DNA of 64,000 nucleotides, from contig NZ_JAHCVK010000001.1 in the NCBI RefSeq assembly GCF_018476905.1, forward strand, positions 682,001 through 746,000, read 5' to 3'. A program made the translations under genes and the position numbers. Source of the DNA: Geomobilimonas luticola (GTDB lineage: Bacteria > Desulfobacterota > Desulfuromonadia > Geobacterales > Geobacteraceae). The stretch's first letter is position 1. Each line of letters opens with the position of its first letter. The notes below the pieces were generated by a model that saw nothing but the letters and a program-made list of their open reading frames with translations, did not search any database and was not told the origin of the DNA. Below are positions 48,695 to 58,697 of this stretch, in pieces.

Positions 48695-51037
48695 ATGGCC
48701 GATCTGGACCGATATAACCTGCTGAGTCGCGCGGTAAGGATAGCCAACTCTGCCACTCTCTCCTATCCGGCAAGATTGAAATCCCTTGCCCAAACGGTAG
48801 AACAAACCCTCCCCATTTCCTCGTGTGCAATTTACACCCTTGACGACGATCAGCGCGTCCTGTCCCTGCTGGCAGCAAGCACGGGGGCTGGCCTGCCCGC
48901 CGCTGAGCCAGTCCCGGTAGGCGAAGGGATTGCCGGGCGGTGTGCCACCCTGAAATCGTTCGTGCACGATCGCGCCGCTTCATGTCACCCCGCCGAAGCC
49001 CTGCAGGAGACCAGCGATCACATTATGGCACTGCCGGTACTCTCGTCAGGCCGGCTGTACGGTGTGATGGCTCTCGGTATGGACGACGGCGCCATCTCGC
49101 CTGCTGAAGTGATGGTGGCGATGGAGGATGTTCCGGTGGTGGTGGCCGGTGTCATGCAGGGGTTGCGGATGGCAGCCGGTTCTGCCCGCCGTGTCAGGAA
49201 TCTGTCCATCCTGAGCGAACTGGGGCAGCTCCTCAACAAGTCAGCCCCTCCCCGCTCCCTCATTCCTCTTATTCTCAATGCAAGTCATGCCTATGCCGGT
49301 GCCTGCTGTACTCTGCTCCGCCTGAACGGAAAGGGGGGGATGCCGGGAGGAATCTACCGAAAGTGCCGCACGCGCTTCCGCCCCGTCCTGCGGACCCTGC
49401 TTGACATAGAGCTGGACTGCTCGGCCAGGGCCCAGGCCAGCGGAGTACCCATTCTGACCCGGGATCTGGTCAGCAACGAAGACATTCCCCTTTCGTATAT
49501 CTGCGTGCCACTGGTTTTTGAATCCAGAGCCATGGGGAGCCTGACTTTTTTTGGCAAGAAGGAGCCAAACGGTCCCCGCCAGAATCTGGACGAGGAAGAC
49601 CGGGAACTGTTCGAGAGCATGGCCATGCTCATTTCCAATGCGCTGACCGGCTCTGCCAATTACCAGCAGATGCTCAGCCTGAGTGTCGAAAACGACAAGA
49701 AGCTGAAGGAACTTTCTTTCCTTTACCGGATCAGCAACACCATGCTCTCCACGATCCGGCTCAACAAGCTGATTCATCTCATCCTTACCGCCCTGACCGT
49801 CGGCGATAATCCTTTTTTCGACCGGGCCATGCTGTTTCTCATCAACAAGCGCTCCGGCGTCATGCAGGGGATGCTCGGCGTTACCCGCGAGACGTCGGCT
49901 GATCTCCATAAACCGTTGGCGGACCTTGGCGACCTGCTGGGGAGTCGCTGGGATATAACCGACGAAGATATTGCCCGGCAACGGGATGCCGATTTCAGCC
50001 GCCAGGTCAGGTCGATTCGCCTTGAACTGAACAGGGCAAAAAATATTTCAACACGGGCGGTACTCGAAAAACGCCTTGTCTTCGTGCCGAATGTCGCCAC
50101 CGAGAAGCGCGTGGACCGTGAGTTCGTCCGGCGCTTTGGCATAACATCCTTTGCGTCGGCACCCCTTATCGCCAGGGAAGAGGTTGTCGGTGTTATGGTG
50201 ATCGACAACGGGATAAGCGACCGTCCCATCAGCCAGGAGAACCTGCGATTCCTGCAGCTCTTCACCAACCAGGCGGGGATGGCGATTGAGAATTCGATTC
50301 TCTACAACCGGATCGAGGACGCCAATCGCAGCCTGCGTGAGGCACAGGAGAGGCTGATCCAGGGAGAGCGCCTGGCGACCATTGGCGAGATGGCGGCGGG
50401 AATTGCCCATGAGTTGAAGGGACCATTGGTGTCGATCGGGGGATTTGCCCGGCGTCTGGAGCGAAAGCTGCCGGAAAAGAGCCCCGAATGGGAATATGCC
50501 GACACCATAGTCCGGGAAGTCCTCCGGCTGGAAAAGATGTTGACCGAAATCCTTTCGTTCACCAGGAAAACCACTATCTGCTACAGCTGTTGCTGTATCA
50601 CCGACATCATCGAGGATGCGCTGGCGGTGGTGGTTCTGGCATTCGAAGAGAGTCGCATACAGATCGTCAGGAACTACCCCCGGAGACCGATTTCACTGAT
50701 GGCCGATTGCAAGCAGGTGGAGCAGGTATTCCTCAATCTCTTCTTCAACGCGCAGGAAGCCATGAAAGAGGGGGGAGAATTGACGATCACGGTCGCTCCC
50801 GCCCGATTGGGGGGGAAACGGGCCGTGGCGGTGAAGGTCGCCGATACGGGGGGGGGAATTCCCTTTGAAGTGCTCAACAACATCTTCAACCCGTTTTACA
50901 CCACCAAGGAGACCGGAACCGGCCTGGGGCTCCCTATTTCCAACCGGATCATCCTGAATCACGGGGGTAAAATCCAGATTGATAACCAGCCGGGAAAGGG
51001 TGCCACCTTCTCGGTGCTTCTGCCGCTGAACGTCTGA
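48695..51037 (+). CDS. Soluble GAF-domain sensor histidine kinase
   Basis: 780 residues without signal peptide or membrane helix. Three GAF-like domains occupy about residues 20-165, 175-315 and 340-540. The HisKA box GEMAAGIAHELKGPL has the phosphorylated histidine at residue 572. The ATPase boxes follow: N box FNAQEAM, DTGGGIP, FNPFYTTKETGTGLGL. No receiver is attached and the partner regulator is not adjacent. The presence of several GAF domains suggests sensing of a small molecule or redox state. Confidence 0.92.
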   Translation: MADLDRYNLLSRAVRIANSATLSYPARLKSLAQTVEQTLPISSCAIYTLDDDQRVLSLLAASTGAGLPAAEPVPVGEGIAGRCATLKSFVHDRAASCHPAEALQETSDHIMALPVLSSGRLYGVMALGMDDGAISPAEVMVAMEDVPVVVAGVMQGLRMAAGSARRVRNLSILSELGQLLNKSAPPRSLIPLILNASHAYAGACCTLLRLNGKGGMPGGIYRKCRTRFRPVLRTLLDIELDCSARAQASGVPILTRDLVSNEDIPLSYICVPLVFESRAMGSLTFFGKKEPNGPRQNLDEEDRELFESMAMLISNALTGSANYQQMLSLSVENDKKLKELSFLYRISNTMLSTIRLNKLIHLILTALTVGDNPFFDRAMLFLINKRSGVMQGMLGVTRETSADLHKPLADLGDLLGSRWDITDEDIARQRDADFSRQVRSIRLELNRAKNISTRAVLEKRLVFVPNVATEKRVDREFVRRFGITSFASAPLIAREEVVGVMVIDNGISDRPISQENLRFLQLFTNQAGMAIENSILYNRIEDANRSLREAQERLIQGERLATIGEMAAGIAHELKGPLVSIGGFARRLERKLPEKSPEWEYADTIVREVLRLEKMLTEILSFTRKTTICYSCCCITDIIEDALAVVVLAFEESRIQIVRNYPRRPISLMADCKQVEQVFLNLFFNAQEAMKEGGELTITVAPARLGGKRAVAVKVADTGGGIPFEVLNNIFNPFYTTKETGTGLGLPISNRIILNHGGKIQIDNQPGKGATFSVLLPLNV

Positions 51038-51048
51038 GAGATTTTGCT

Positions 51049-51076
51049 TTGCTTGCGGAACGGTTTGAGGTATAAA
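51049..51076 (+). promoter_or_regulatory. tRNA-Ala promoter
   Basis: TTGCTT, 16 bases, TATAAA; predicted start about 45 bases before the mature tRNA end. Confidence 0.5.
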
Positions 51077-51127
51077 ATACAAATCCTCGCGGGGAACGGA
51101 TCCTGCGGGTGGCGTATGATTGTTCGA

Positions 51128-51203
51128 GGGGATGTAGCTCAGCTGGGAGAGCGATGCGTTCGCAACGCATAGGTCGACGGTTCGATCCCGTTCATCTCCA
51201 CCA
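51128..51203 (+). tRNA. tRNA-Ala (anticodon CGC)
   Basis: The cloverleaf is complete: acceptor GGGGATG/CATCTCC with the G3-U70 pair that marks alanine tRNAs, D arm GCTC...GAGC, anticodon stem ATGCG/CGCAT with loop TTCGCAA (anticodon CGC), T arm GACGG-TTCGATC-CCGTT, and an encoded CCA tail. Confidence 0.95.
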
Positions 51204-51211
51204 ATACAATA

Positions 51212-51243
51212 AAGGGGTTATGCCTTGAGGCATAACCCCTTTT
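51212..51243 (+). terminator. Terminator after tRNA-Ala
   Basis: AAGGGGTTATGCC/GGCATAACCCCTT forms a perfect 13-bp stem with a TTGA loop, followed by a short T-run. It may also end the convergent RCC1-repeat gene. Confidence 0.88.
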
Positions 51244-51254
51244 GACTTTAGTCC

Positions 51255-53126
51255 TCACCAGTTTCCGACTACGGGAACCACGTTGGGGAGGCCGGTGCCG
51301 AAGGCTCCATGGGTGTCCGTCGGCTCACCGTTCCAGTCCCAGCTGTTGTTCTTGTCAAGATACCAGTTTCCGTCGCTGTATATCCCGATTTTAGTGATGC
51401 CATCGCCGTTCCAGTCACCGGTCACCGGGAGCGCGTTCGGGAGACCGGCGCCAAATACGCCATAGGTGTCTGGGGGAACGCCATCCCAACTCCAGTTCCT
51501 GTTCCTGTCCAGATACCAGCTGCCTTCACTATACACGCCGATCTCGGTGATACCGTCGCCGTTCCAGTCCCCCGTCACCGGCTTGGCATCGGGAAGGCCG
51601 ACACCGAACAGACCTCGAATATCCACCCCTTCGTCCCAAGTCCAGTTCTGGTTCGTATCGAGGTACCAGATGCCATCCGCGTAAATTCCGATTTTGGTCT
51701 TGCTGTCGCCGTTCCAGTCTCCTGTGACCGGCCTGGCATTGGGTACGCCGATACCAAAGATGCCACGAACATCGATCCCTTCTCCATCCCACTGGCCGTT
51801 GCCGTTCATGTCGAGGTACCAGATGCCGTCCGCGAACACCCCGATCTCGGTTGTGCCGTCATTGTTCCAGTCACCGGTCACGGGAATCGCTCCGGCAATG
51901 CCAAGGCCGAAAATGCCGAGGTGATCGATGGTGGTACCGTCCCATGCCCAATTCCGGTTCGTGTCAAGATACCAGTAGCCATCACTGAAGATTCCGATCC
52001 TGGCAGGTTGCGCAAGCGTGATCACTGGTACTGGGGAAAGGCGTTGGGTCGTCGTCCCGTCGCCGAGTTGACCAAAATAATTGTCACCCCAGGCCCAGAC
52101 CGTCCCGCCGCTTTTCAGGGCAACCGTATGTAAATCTCCCGCGGCTAAGGCACTCGTCCCGCCAAGGCCCGTCACGTCGGCCGGAACATGGCTTTCTGCT
52201 GTCGACCCGTCGCCCAGTTGGCCATAATAGTTATCCCCCCAGGCCCAGACCGTTCCGTCGTTTTTCAGGGCAATCGTGTGGACGCCCCCCGCGGCAATGT
52301 TGATTACACCGGCAAGGCCTGCAACCTGGACCGGAACATGGCTTTCTATAGTCGACCCGTCGCCAAGCTGGCCATAGTAGTTGTCCCCCCAGGCCCAGAC
52401 CGTCCCGTCGTTTTTCAGAACAACCGTGTGAGACCATCCCGCGTCAATGGCAACCACCCCGGTAAGGCCTGTCACTTCGACCGGGGCATGGCGTTCAATA
52501 GTTTTTCCATCACCAAGCTGTCCATAAGAGTTGATACCCCAAGTCCAGACCGTCCCGTCATTTCTCAGGGCAACGGTATAACCATATCCTGCTGCAATGG
52601 CGACCACTCCGGAAAGTCCTGCCACTTGGACCGGAGTATGGCGCTCCGTGACCGTTCGGTCGCCGAGCTGGCCGTAAAAGTTGTCACCCCAGTCCCAGAC
52701 TGTCCCGTCATTTCGCAGGGCAACGGTATGCGCATCCCCTCCGGCTATGGCGGTCACCCCGGCAAGGCCCGTCACCTTGACCGGTGATTGGCGTTCCGTA
52801 GCCGTACCGTCACCGAGCTGGCCACAGTAGTTGTCTCCCCAGGTCCAGACCGTTCCGTCGCTTTTCAGGGTAACGGTATGATAATCTCCTGCTGCAACGG
52901 CAGTTATGCCGGCAAGTCCCGTAACCCGCACCGGAGCGTGCCGCTCCGTGGTTGTGCCGTCGCCGAGCTGGCCGTAATAATTGTCCCCCCAGGCCCAGAC
53001 CGTTCCATTGTAATGCAAGGCGGCCGTGTGGGCGGACCCGGCGGCTATATCTTGAATGTTGCTGAATGCAGCAGCCGTGTTCACTGCTATCACCAGCATG
53101 AGAAAAGCTGCAAGAATTGGTCTCAA
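51255..53126 (-). CDS. Secreted double beta-propeller-like protein (7 RCC1 + 5 VCBS-like repeats)
   Basis: 623 residues with a signal peptide ([20 protein letters not shown]). Residues about 30-390 hold seven RCC1-type repeats of about 50 residues marked by GDNxxGQLGDG, enough for one seven-bladed propeller. Residues about 395-623 hold five repeats of about 48 residues with [12 protein letters not shown] and [10 protein letters not shown], an aspartate pattern of the FG-GAP/VCBS (calcium-binding) type. Bacterial RCC1 proteins of this kind are secreted and their function is unknown; surface adhesion or binding is a guess. The nucleotide repeats are similar, so copy number may vary among strains. 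Confidence 0.88.
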   Translation of the reverse strand: MRPILAAFLMLVIAVNTAAAFSNIQDIAAGSAHTAALHYNGTVWAWGDNYYGQLGDGTTTERHAPVRVTGLAGITAVAAGDYHTVTLKSDGTVWTWGDNYCGQLGDGTATERQSPVKVTGLAGVTAIAGGDAHTVALRNDGTVWDWGDNFYGQLGDRTVTERHTPVQVAGLSGVVAIAAGYGYTVALRNDGTVWTWGINSYGQLGDGKTIERHAPVEVTGLTGVVAIDAGWSHTVVLKNDGTVWAWGDNYYGQLGDGSTIESHVPVQVAGLAGVINIAAGGVHTIALKNDGTVWAWGDNYYGQLGDGSTAESHVPADVTGLGGTSALAAGDLHTVALKSGGTVWAWGDNYFGQLGDGTTTQRLSPVPVITLAQPARIGIFSDGYWYLDTNRNWAWDGTTIDHLGIFGLGIAGAIPVTGDWNNDGTTEIGVFADGIWYLDMNGNGQWDGEGIDVRGIFGIGVPNARPVTGDWNGDSKTKIGIYADGIWYLDTNQNWTWDEGVDIRGLFGVGLPDAKPVTGDWNGDGITEIGVYSEGSWYLDRNRNWSWDGVPPDTYGVFGAGLPNALPVTGDWNGDGITKIGIYSDGNWYLDKNNSWDWNGEPTDTHGAFGTGLPNVVPVVGNW

Positions 53127-53179
53127 TCAACGCCTCCAGACCGCACGTGGAGTGTGTTGCGAGCGGCGGCCATGCCGTT

Positions 53180-53914
53180 TCAGTTCTCCGTCGCCGGTTT
53201 CTGTTCGACTCCCCTGGAATCAGCTTCCCTTTCGATGGCGAGCAGTTCGACCTCGAAAATAAGGGTGCTGTTGGGGGGAATGCGGCCGAATTGCCGCGTA
53301 CCGTAGGCAAGTTCGGCAGGGACGAAGAGCTGCCATTTCGCACCCGTTTTCATGAGCTGAAGCGCTTCGGTCCACCCCTTGATCACGTCGTCGACCCTGA
53401 CGGTAGCCGGCCCGCTCGGGCCGAACGAACTGTCGAATTCAGTGCCGTCAACCAGCGTCCCCCGGTAGTTCACCTTCACCCGGTCCGACGCCTGGGGGCG
53501 GGGACCGTCCCCCTCTTTCAGCACCGCATACTGCAGACCGCTGGGAAGGGTGGTCACTCCTTCCTTTGACTTGTTGACGGCGAGAAACTTCGTCCCTTCT
53601 TCTTTGGTATTCGCAGCCTGCCGCTTGCTGCGCAGGTTGTAGCGGATCAACACCTCCTTGCGCAGCTGTTTCAGGTTGTCCCGCATCTCATCGGGTTTCA
53701 TCGCGGGCGCTTTACCCTCGAGCGCTTCGTGGATAGCAGTGATGAGTACGTTTTCATCCAGGTTGACTTCCTGCGTCCTGAGGTTGTTGCCGAAATCGTA
53801 GCCAAGGCTGTAGCTGTCCTTTGCCTTCTTGTCAGCCAGAGGAGCCCTTTCCTCCGCGCGGCAGACAGCAACCGTCAAAACTAAAACCGCAACAATCGTC
53901 ATCAGCCTTATCAT
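53180..53914 (-). CDS. FKBP-type peptidyl-prolyl cis-trans isomerase (exported)
   Basis: 244 residues from MIRLMTIVAVLVL; GGAG lies 7 bases upstream and the signal peptide ends AVCRA. The N-terminal domain (about 25-110) is the Mip-like helical dimerisation domain (DSYSLGYDFGNNLRTQEV). The C-terminal FKBP domain has the family motifs VNYRGTLVDGTEFDSSF and LAYGTRQFGRIPPNSTLIFEVELL. The periplasmic enzyme helps fold envelope proteins; it lies 53 bases from the RCC1 gene, with which it may be co-expressed. Confidence 0.93.
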   Translation of the reverse strand: MIRLMTIVAVLVLTVAVCRAEERAPLADKKAKDSYSLGYDFGNNLRTQEVNLDENVLITAIHEALEGKAPAMKPDEMRDNLKQLRKEVLIRYNLRSKRQAANTKEEGTKFLAVNKSKEGVTTLPSGLQYAVLKEGDGPRPQASDRVKVNYRGTLVDGTEFDSSFGPSGPATVRVDDVIKGWTEALQLMKTGAKWQLFVPAELAYGTRQFGRIPPNSTLIFEVELLAIEREADSRGVEQKPATEN

Positions 53915-54006
53915 CTGCATTCTCCGGTCAGGATTGGATGTGAATTTCACTCAGCGGTAGAAGAAGGAGGGCCGCCGTTAAGCGACCCTCTGAAGGCTGG
54001 CAGGTA

Positions 54007-56358
54007 TTACTTGCTGACCCTGTACGGCCGCATCATGTCCTGGTCCTCGTGATCCACGATGTGGCAATGCCAGACATAGCCGGGGCCTGCAGTCGGATCG
54101 AAGGGGTAAAGGTTTTGTCCCATCGTCGATTTGGGGGTTACCGGGACGGACGTGGGGGTGAACCGGATGAGGAATCTCAAAACCTGACCCGGGTACGCTT
54201 TCGCCGTGTCCTTCCAGCCAGATTCTTCCGGGGCTGGCTGCGTGGCCGTGCCGATCAGGTAAGGACTTATGGCGGGGTTCCCCCCCAGGGCGCCGTCGGC
54301 ATTGGGAACCTGGTAAGGAAGCGGCGGACCGTAGCCGGGGCAGAACTGGCCGGCCGTACAGCCGGGGAAGAGCGCTGCCATGGTCGGGTCGCTGCCAAAC
54401 GCCGCATTCCAGGCCCCCAGATACCCGCCAGCTATACCAGACCCCATGGTTCCGTCAATGTCGTATGGCTGCCGGTTCAGGATCTGGAACTGTGCCAGAT
54501 GGGTATGCATCGGGTGCGCATCCATCGTCAGGTTGATGATCTCCCACTCTTCGACGGAACCCTGCTGCGGCACTTCGGTGATGCCGTCAGGGAAGAGGCC
54601 TGCATCGACACCGGGGGACATGGTACCCATGAACTGGGTATTGTTGACGAACACCATGAGTGGCCCGCCCGGGCCCTCGAATTCCTTCAGGATAAACTGG
54701 CGTTTTTTGTCAATCGTGACATTGCTGGCAATATTCCCCTTGCCGTCGGTCAGCCTGATTATCGGGTTCGGCCTGCGGCAGTCGATTCGCGGGTCGCAAC
54801 TCCTGTCCTTGGAAGAGAGGGACGTGCCGACCACGAATTGCATGATGCTCGCCATCTGCGGCTGGTCGGCAGGGCAGATGTGGGTAACCGGGTCGCAGGC
54901 AGGATTCAGTGGGTCGACATACGGTACGGGTGAAAGCCCCGACGGGAACGGGACCGGCGCATCGTTGGTGACCGTGATGGTCTGACCTGCCAGTCTTGTG
55001 AAGTCGACGATCACGTCGGCACGCTCGCCGGGAGCGAGGAATATCGTGCCGTTCGCAGGTCTGAGCGGTTTGTTGAAATAGCTGTCGTCAGCGCCGACCA
55101 CGTAGACGGTTGCAGGGCCGAAATCGAGGTTGTAGAAGCGGGCGTTGGAGCCGTCCAGGAGATGGAAGCGGTAGCGCCGCGGTTCCACATTGAGCTTCGG
55201 CCAGGGGGCGCCGTTCACGATGGCCACGTCTCCGGCAAATTCCGGAATCCAGAACGGATGGTTCAGCGGATTGGGGGGGCCGCCGTTCAGACAGGGGTCG
55301 CCCGGCAGGCCGGAGCCACACCCTGCGCCGCTGCCGTCGGGGAAGAACAGCTGGGCGTTGGTGTCGAACTGGCGGTCCTGGATGGCCATTTCAATTTCAT
55401 AGGGGCCGTCCGGAAGCCGAATGGGCTCGTGCGAGGGGTCGCGCAGGAAATAGAACGCCGCCATGCCGCTGTAGACGTTGGTCCGGGTCTGCCCCATGAC
55501 ATGATCGTGGAACCAGAGGGTGCCGGGCTCCTGGGAATTGTCATAGGTAAAGACGGAGCTGCCGGTACCGGCATTGAACTGGGTGTAGTAATCCTTCCCT
55601 TTATGGCCGTCCGGGGTGAACCATTGCAGTGGGCCGCCATCGACAAACGATGAACTCTCTCCGCCATGGAGGTGGGCAACTGCGGGTGGGGATCCCTGGT
55701 ATGGCGTGTTGCAGTAAGGATTAAGGTTTGCGTTGGTGGCAAAGACGTTGGTCGGGTCCTGCGGGAACATGGTACAGCCGTTTAACGCCGCGTCGCCGAG
55801 GGGGTCGGCCCAGTCGATGGTCTGGTCGACCGTGACCAGACCCTGGACGAGACCGGTTGTCTCCACACCGTTAATGGTAACCGGATCGCCGAACCTGGGG
55901 AGCACGTTCTTGTAGGTCAGCGTCGTCGGGACCCCGCGTTTCGCTTCCACGGTCACCGCCGGCCAGTTGGCAGGCGCGAGTGTTTTGCCCGTTTTGGTAT
56001 CCGCTATTCCGTAGGCCCATACTCGGGTCGGCTGAATGTTGAGATCAGCTGGGGCCGGACAGTTGAGGAACGAACCGGCAAACGCGTCATAGTATTGTGC
56101 GTTGTAGAGGGCCGTGTCGGTCGGCAAGACCGCCTGTGCGGTCTCCTCCATGGTGACGGTGATGTTCTTGTACTTCAAGGCGTTCACCCGGGGAATCGGT
56201 CCTGCCGGGCCGAAGACCGGCAGGTTTACGGCGAACTGCGGAATACACCCCCCCGGCAGGGCCGCCTGTGGCACCAGGGTGCTGGCGCCGGCAATCCCGG
56301 CAGTTGCCGCAAGGAGAAGCGGGCAGATTACGGAGGCTAACTTCGATCGCTTTTGCAT
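54007..56358 (-). CDS. Multicopper oxidase (OmpB-like)
   Basis: 783 residues with a signal peptide ending AGIAGAS. All copper-ligand motifs are present: AHLHGG, LWFHDH, HPMHTHL and WHCHIVDHEDQDMM (type 1, 2 and 3 coppers). The chain is longer than the usual 450-600 residues; insertions include Gly/Pro/Cys-rich loops (GCGSGLPGDPCLNGG; CTAGQFCPGYG). Geobacter OmpB is a large putative multicopper protein needed for Fe(III) oxide reduction and this may be a homologue. The export route is Sec-like. There is no operon partner on this strand. Confidence 0.88.
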   Translation of the reverse strand: MQKRSKLASVICPLLLAATAGIAGASTLVPQAALPGGCIPQFAVNLPVFGPAGPIPRVNALKYKNITVTMEETAQAVLPTDTALYNAQYYDAFAGSFLNCPAPADLNIQPTRVWAYGIADTKTGKTLAPANWPAVTVEAKRGVPTTLTYKNVLPRFGDPVTINGVETTGLVQGLVTVDQTIDWADPLGDAALNGCTMFPQDPTNVFATNANLNPYCNTPYQGSPPAVAHLHGGESSSFVDGGPLQWFTPDGHKGKDYYTQFNAGTGSSVFTYDNSQEPGTLWFHDHVMGQTRTNVYSGMAAFYFLRDPSHEPIRLPDGPYEIEMAIQDRQFDTNAQLFFPDGSGAGCGSGLPGDPCLNGGPPNPLNHPFWIPEFAGDVAIVNGAPWPKLNVEPRRYRFHLLDGSNARFYNLDFGPATVYVVGADDSYFNKPLRPANGTIFLAPGERADVIVDFTRLAGQTITVTNDAPVPFPSGLSPVPYVDPLNPACDPVTHICPADQPQMASIMQFVVGTSLSSKDRSCDPRIDCRRPNPIIRLTDGKGNIASNVTIDKKRQFILKEFEGPGGPLMVFVNNTQFMGTMSPGVDAGLFPDGITEVPQQGSVEEWEIINLTMDAHPMHTHLAQFQILNRQPYDIDGTMGSGIAGGYLGAWNAAFGSDPTMAALFPGCTAGQFCPGYGPPLPYQVPNADGALGGNPAISPYLIGTATQPAPEESGWKDTAKAYPGQVLRFLIRFTPTSVPVTPKSTMGQNLYPFDPTAGPGYVWHCHIVDHEDQDMMRPYRVSK

Positions 56359-56780
56359 TGCTTCCTCCTTTCATAAACCTCCTGCCCCGTATAGAGACAG
56401 GGTTGTTTTACCTGCGTGGCCGGTTTTGGAGGTCGCCCTGAATTCCCACATACTAACTATGCCGAGCGTTCGCACGTCAGCAGGGTGTTTTCATGGCCGG
56501 TTCGACGGTGCACATCTTCTAAGTGCCTGATTGCTCGCGATTCCTAATGTAGTCTAGCACCTGGTTTAAGATACAAAATTAGTGTAATGTCTGTTTTTGC
56601 CCTAAGACACTTGAATTAAATGGTAAGTGCATTTGAGTGCGTTTACTAATCCTTGGTCTTACAAGGGGTAGGAAAAGACCTACAAAGCCGAGGAATAACG
56701 GTGGGTTGGGAGTGCCTGGCATGCAGGGAGGTTCCGGAACCTTACGGGGTGCCAGGCATGTCGCGGGAAGGAACATCAGC
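56359..56780. other. Intergenic interval upstream of the multicopper oxidase with a nested dyad
   Basis: The 422 bases hold no convincing gene. They contain the multicopper oxidase leader with TTCCTCC at 56362 (Shine-Dalgarno on the minus strand), an AT-rich stretch at 56540-56660 and the nested dyad at 56713-56758. Confidence 0.6.
56713..56758. repeat. Nested inverted/direct repeat
   Basis: TGCCTGGCA (56713-56721), GGTTCCGGAACC (56730-56741) and TGCCAGGCA (56750-56758) share one centre of symmetry. The outer boxes are also direct repeats: GTGCC-T/A-GGCATG, 37 bases apart. It is either a two-site operator or a REP-like element. Confidence 0.5.
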
Positions 56781-56814
56781 AAAAAAAGGGGGGGTGCCGT
56801 TATGGCACCCCCCC
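56781..56814 (-). terminator. Terminator after the CbcL-like gene
   Basis: GGGGGGGTGCC/GGCACCCCCCC with loop GTTAT, followed on the minus strand by seven T residues, 27 bases after the cytochrome stop. Confidence 0.9.
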
Positions 56815-56840
56815 TTGGTTTTCATCTGACAGGCCGGATG

Positions 56841-58697
56841 TTAGTGGGAACCACCCGCCACGAAGGCATAGATCATGAGGAACAGCAGGGTGAGGCCGGT
56901 GAAGAGGGCCAGGAAGCCGAAGCCCTTGACGAAGAAGTCGTACATTATCCCGCTGGTGTGCTTGGCGCGGAATTTCTCGGTAATGCCGTCTTCCTCATAC
57001 CGTTTCCACTGGTCGCCACGCTCTTCGATCATCTCTTCCTTGGATATCTGGCCATTGAAGATGACGAAGTCCATGGGGAACTTCTCCGGGCGGCCATGGG
57101 TGTTGAAGAAGTGGACCGAGAAGATGAAGCCGGTGGCCAGCAGTGCTTCGTCGGAGTGGACGATGGTCGCCACGTTGAACATCCAGCCCGGCAGGAAGGC
57201 GCCGAACAACTCGGGGAACCAGAGCATCAGCCCGGAGCCGCCGATGGCGAACATACCCCAGAAGACGGCGATGAAGTCGAATTTCTCCCAGTAGGTCCAG
57301 CGTTCGAAGGTCGGCTTCGGCCCCCGGAAGAGGAACCAGCGGACCATGCCGGTGACATCCCTGATATCGCGGAAGTTGGGGCAGAGGGAATCGGGCCCGA
57401 ACAGCCGCTGGAGGAAGTTCCCCTTGATGTCCTTCCGGATGAAGAGGAAGTGTACGCTCATGTAAAGTGCCGAACCGAAGTAGACGAAGGTGATGCCGGC
57501 GCAGATGCGGTGGAGGAGGCCGGCATTGGCCGAACCGCCGTAGAGGTTCATGAACATCTTTGCCCACTGCTGGTCGCTGAACTTGAGCGGCAGACCGGTC
57601 AGGGAGAGGCCGAGGAAGCTGATGATCACCAGCAGGTGCAGGAAGATGTGGATCCGGTTGAAGCGGCGGTACTGGGCATGGGCCTCGGGAACATGGTGGG
57701 GAACATGGCCTTCCATGAGCGCGCGGGCTTTCTCGCGGTTTTCCACGAAGCCGCGGAACATCCAGAGGAGGGTGTGGACCCAGAAGACGGCGAAGGTGGA
57801 GACCAGCAGGCCGGTCATGGCGATGAAGGTGTAGAAGAGGATCGGGTATTTCTCACGGTCGTTGTGCTCGCCGTGGGAGTAGAACTTGGTGAACAGACCG
57901 GTCGCCCTGGTATGGCACTGGGCACAGGTCTTGACCAGGTTTTTCGGGTTGACGCTGGAGTTGGGATCCTTGGCGGGGAGGACGCCATGGGCCGTATGGC
58001 AGTCGGCGCAACCGGCGACCTTTTCCGGGAAGCCGAGACGGTAGTTCTTGCCGTGGTAGCTTGCCATGTAGGACTCGACCGCGACGGTGGTGACATTGTT
58101 CCGCTGCATCATCTTATGGTCAGCATGGCATTTCATGCAGACCTTGGTGTGGAACTCCCGGGTATCGTGGGAGGTCTTGTCTCCCAGCGGTTTTATCTCG
58201 TGGAGGTTGTGACAGTCGTTGCAGGCTGCGGAGTCCTGGTTCCCTGCCGCTACCCCTTTGCCGTGGATGGACTGCTGGTAGCCGGCCTCCTTGTCATGGC
58301 ACTGGATGCACTTGGCGACAACTTTCCGCTTGTCTTTTTTCCAGTAGGTATGGGTATGGATGTCGGTATGGCACTCGGCGCAGCGGACATCTTTCTGGGC
58401 GTGGACGCTGTTGTAGTGCTCGGCGTTCTCTTTCTTGTGGCAGCGTTCGCAGGCGACCTTGGCAACCTTTACCTCACCCTTCATGTGTTTGGAGAGATCG
58501 GTGATTTCCACGTGGCAGCTTGTACAGGCGTTCTTGCCGTGCACCGATGCAGCGAAGGCAGTGGCGGATATCTTGTTGCTGTGGCAGCCGAGGCAGGTGG
58601 CCGGGTCGATGGCCATCCCCTGCTCTGCCGCTGCGGGCCCGGCAAGGCCGATGACGATCAGCAGGGCAGGAAGAAAACGAAAAATGTTCTGCAGCAT
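56841..58697 (-). CDS. Nine-haem c-type/b-type cytochrome fusion (CbcL-like)
   Basis: 618 residues. A signal peptide (MLQNIFRFLPALLIVIGLAGPAAA) is followed by nine CXXCH motifs: CLGCH, CTSCH, CERCH, CAECH, CIQCH, CNDCH, CMKCH, CADCH, CAQCH. Residues about 285-618 are a HydC/FdnI-type di-haem cytochrome b domain with four to five helices and paired histidines (FNRIHIFLHLLVII; LLHRICAGITF; SVHFLF). This architecture is that of G. sulfurreducens CbcL, the inner-membrane quinol oxidase used for low-potential Fe(III) and electrodes. It would release electrons into the periplasm for the cytochrome conduits encoded in this window. Confidence 0.88.
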   Translation of the reverse strand: MLQNIFRFLPALLIVIGLAGPAAAEQGMAIDPATCLGCHSNKISATAFAASVHGKNACTSCHVEITDLSKHMKGEVKVAKVACERCHKKENAEHYNSVHAQKDVRCAECHTDIHTHTYWKKDKRKVVAKCIQCHDKEAGYQQSIHGKGVAAGNQDSAACNDCHNLHEIKPLGDKTSHDTREFHTKVCMKCHADHKMMQRNNVTTVAVESYMASYHGKNYRLGFPEKVAGCADCHTAHGVLPAKDPNSSVNPKNLVKTCAQCHTRATGLFTKFYSHGEHNDREKYPILFYTFIAMTGLLVSTFAVFWVHTLLWMFRGFVENREKARALMEGHVPHHVPEAHAQYRRFNRIHIFLHLLVIISFLGLSLTGLPLKFSDQQWAKMFMNLYGGSANAGLLHRICAGITFVYFGSALYMSVHFLFIRKDIKGNFLQRLFGPDSLCPNFRDIRDVTGMVRWFLFRGPKPTFERWTYWEKFDFIAVFWGMFAIGGSGLMLWFPELFGAFLPGWMFNVATIVHSDEALLATGFIFSVHFFNTHGRPEKFPMDFVIFNGQISKEEMIEERGDQWKRYEEDGITEKFRAKHTSGIMYDFFVKGFGFLALFTGLTLLFLMIYAFVAGGSH

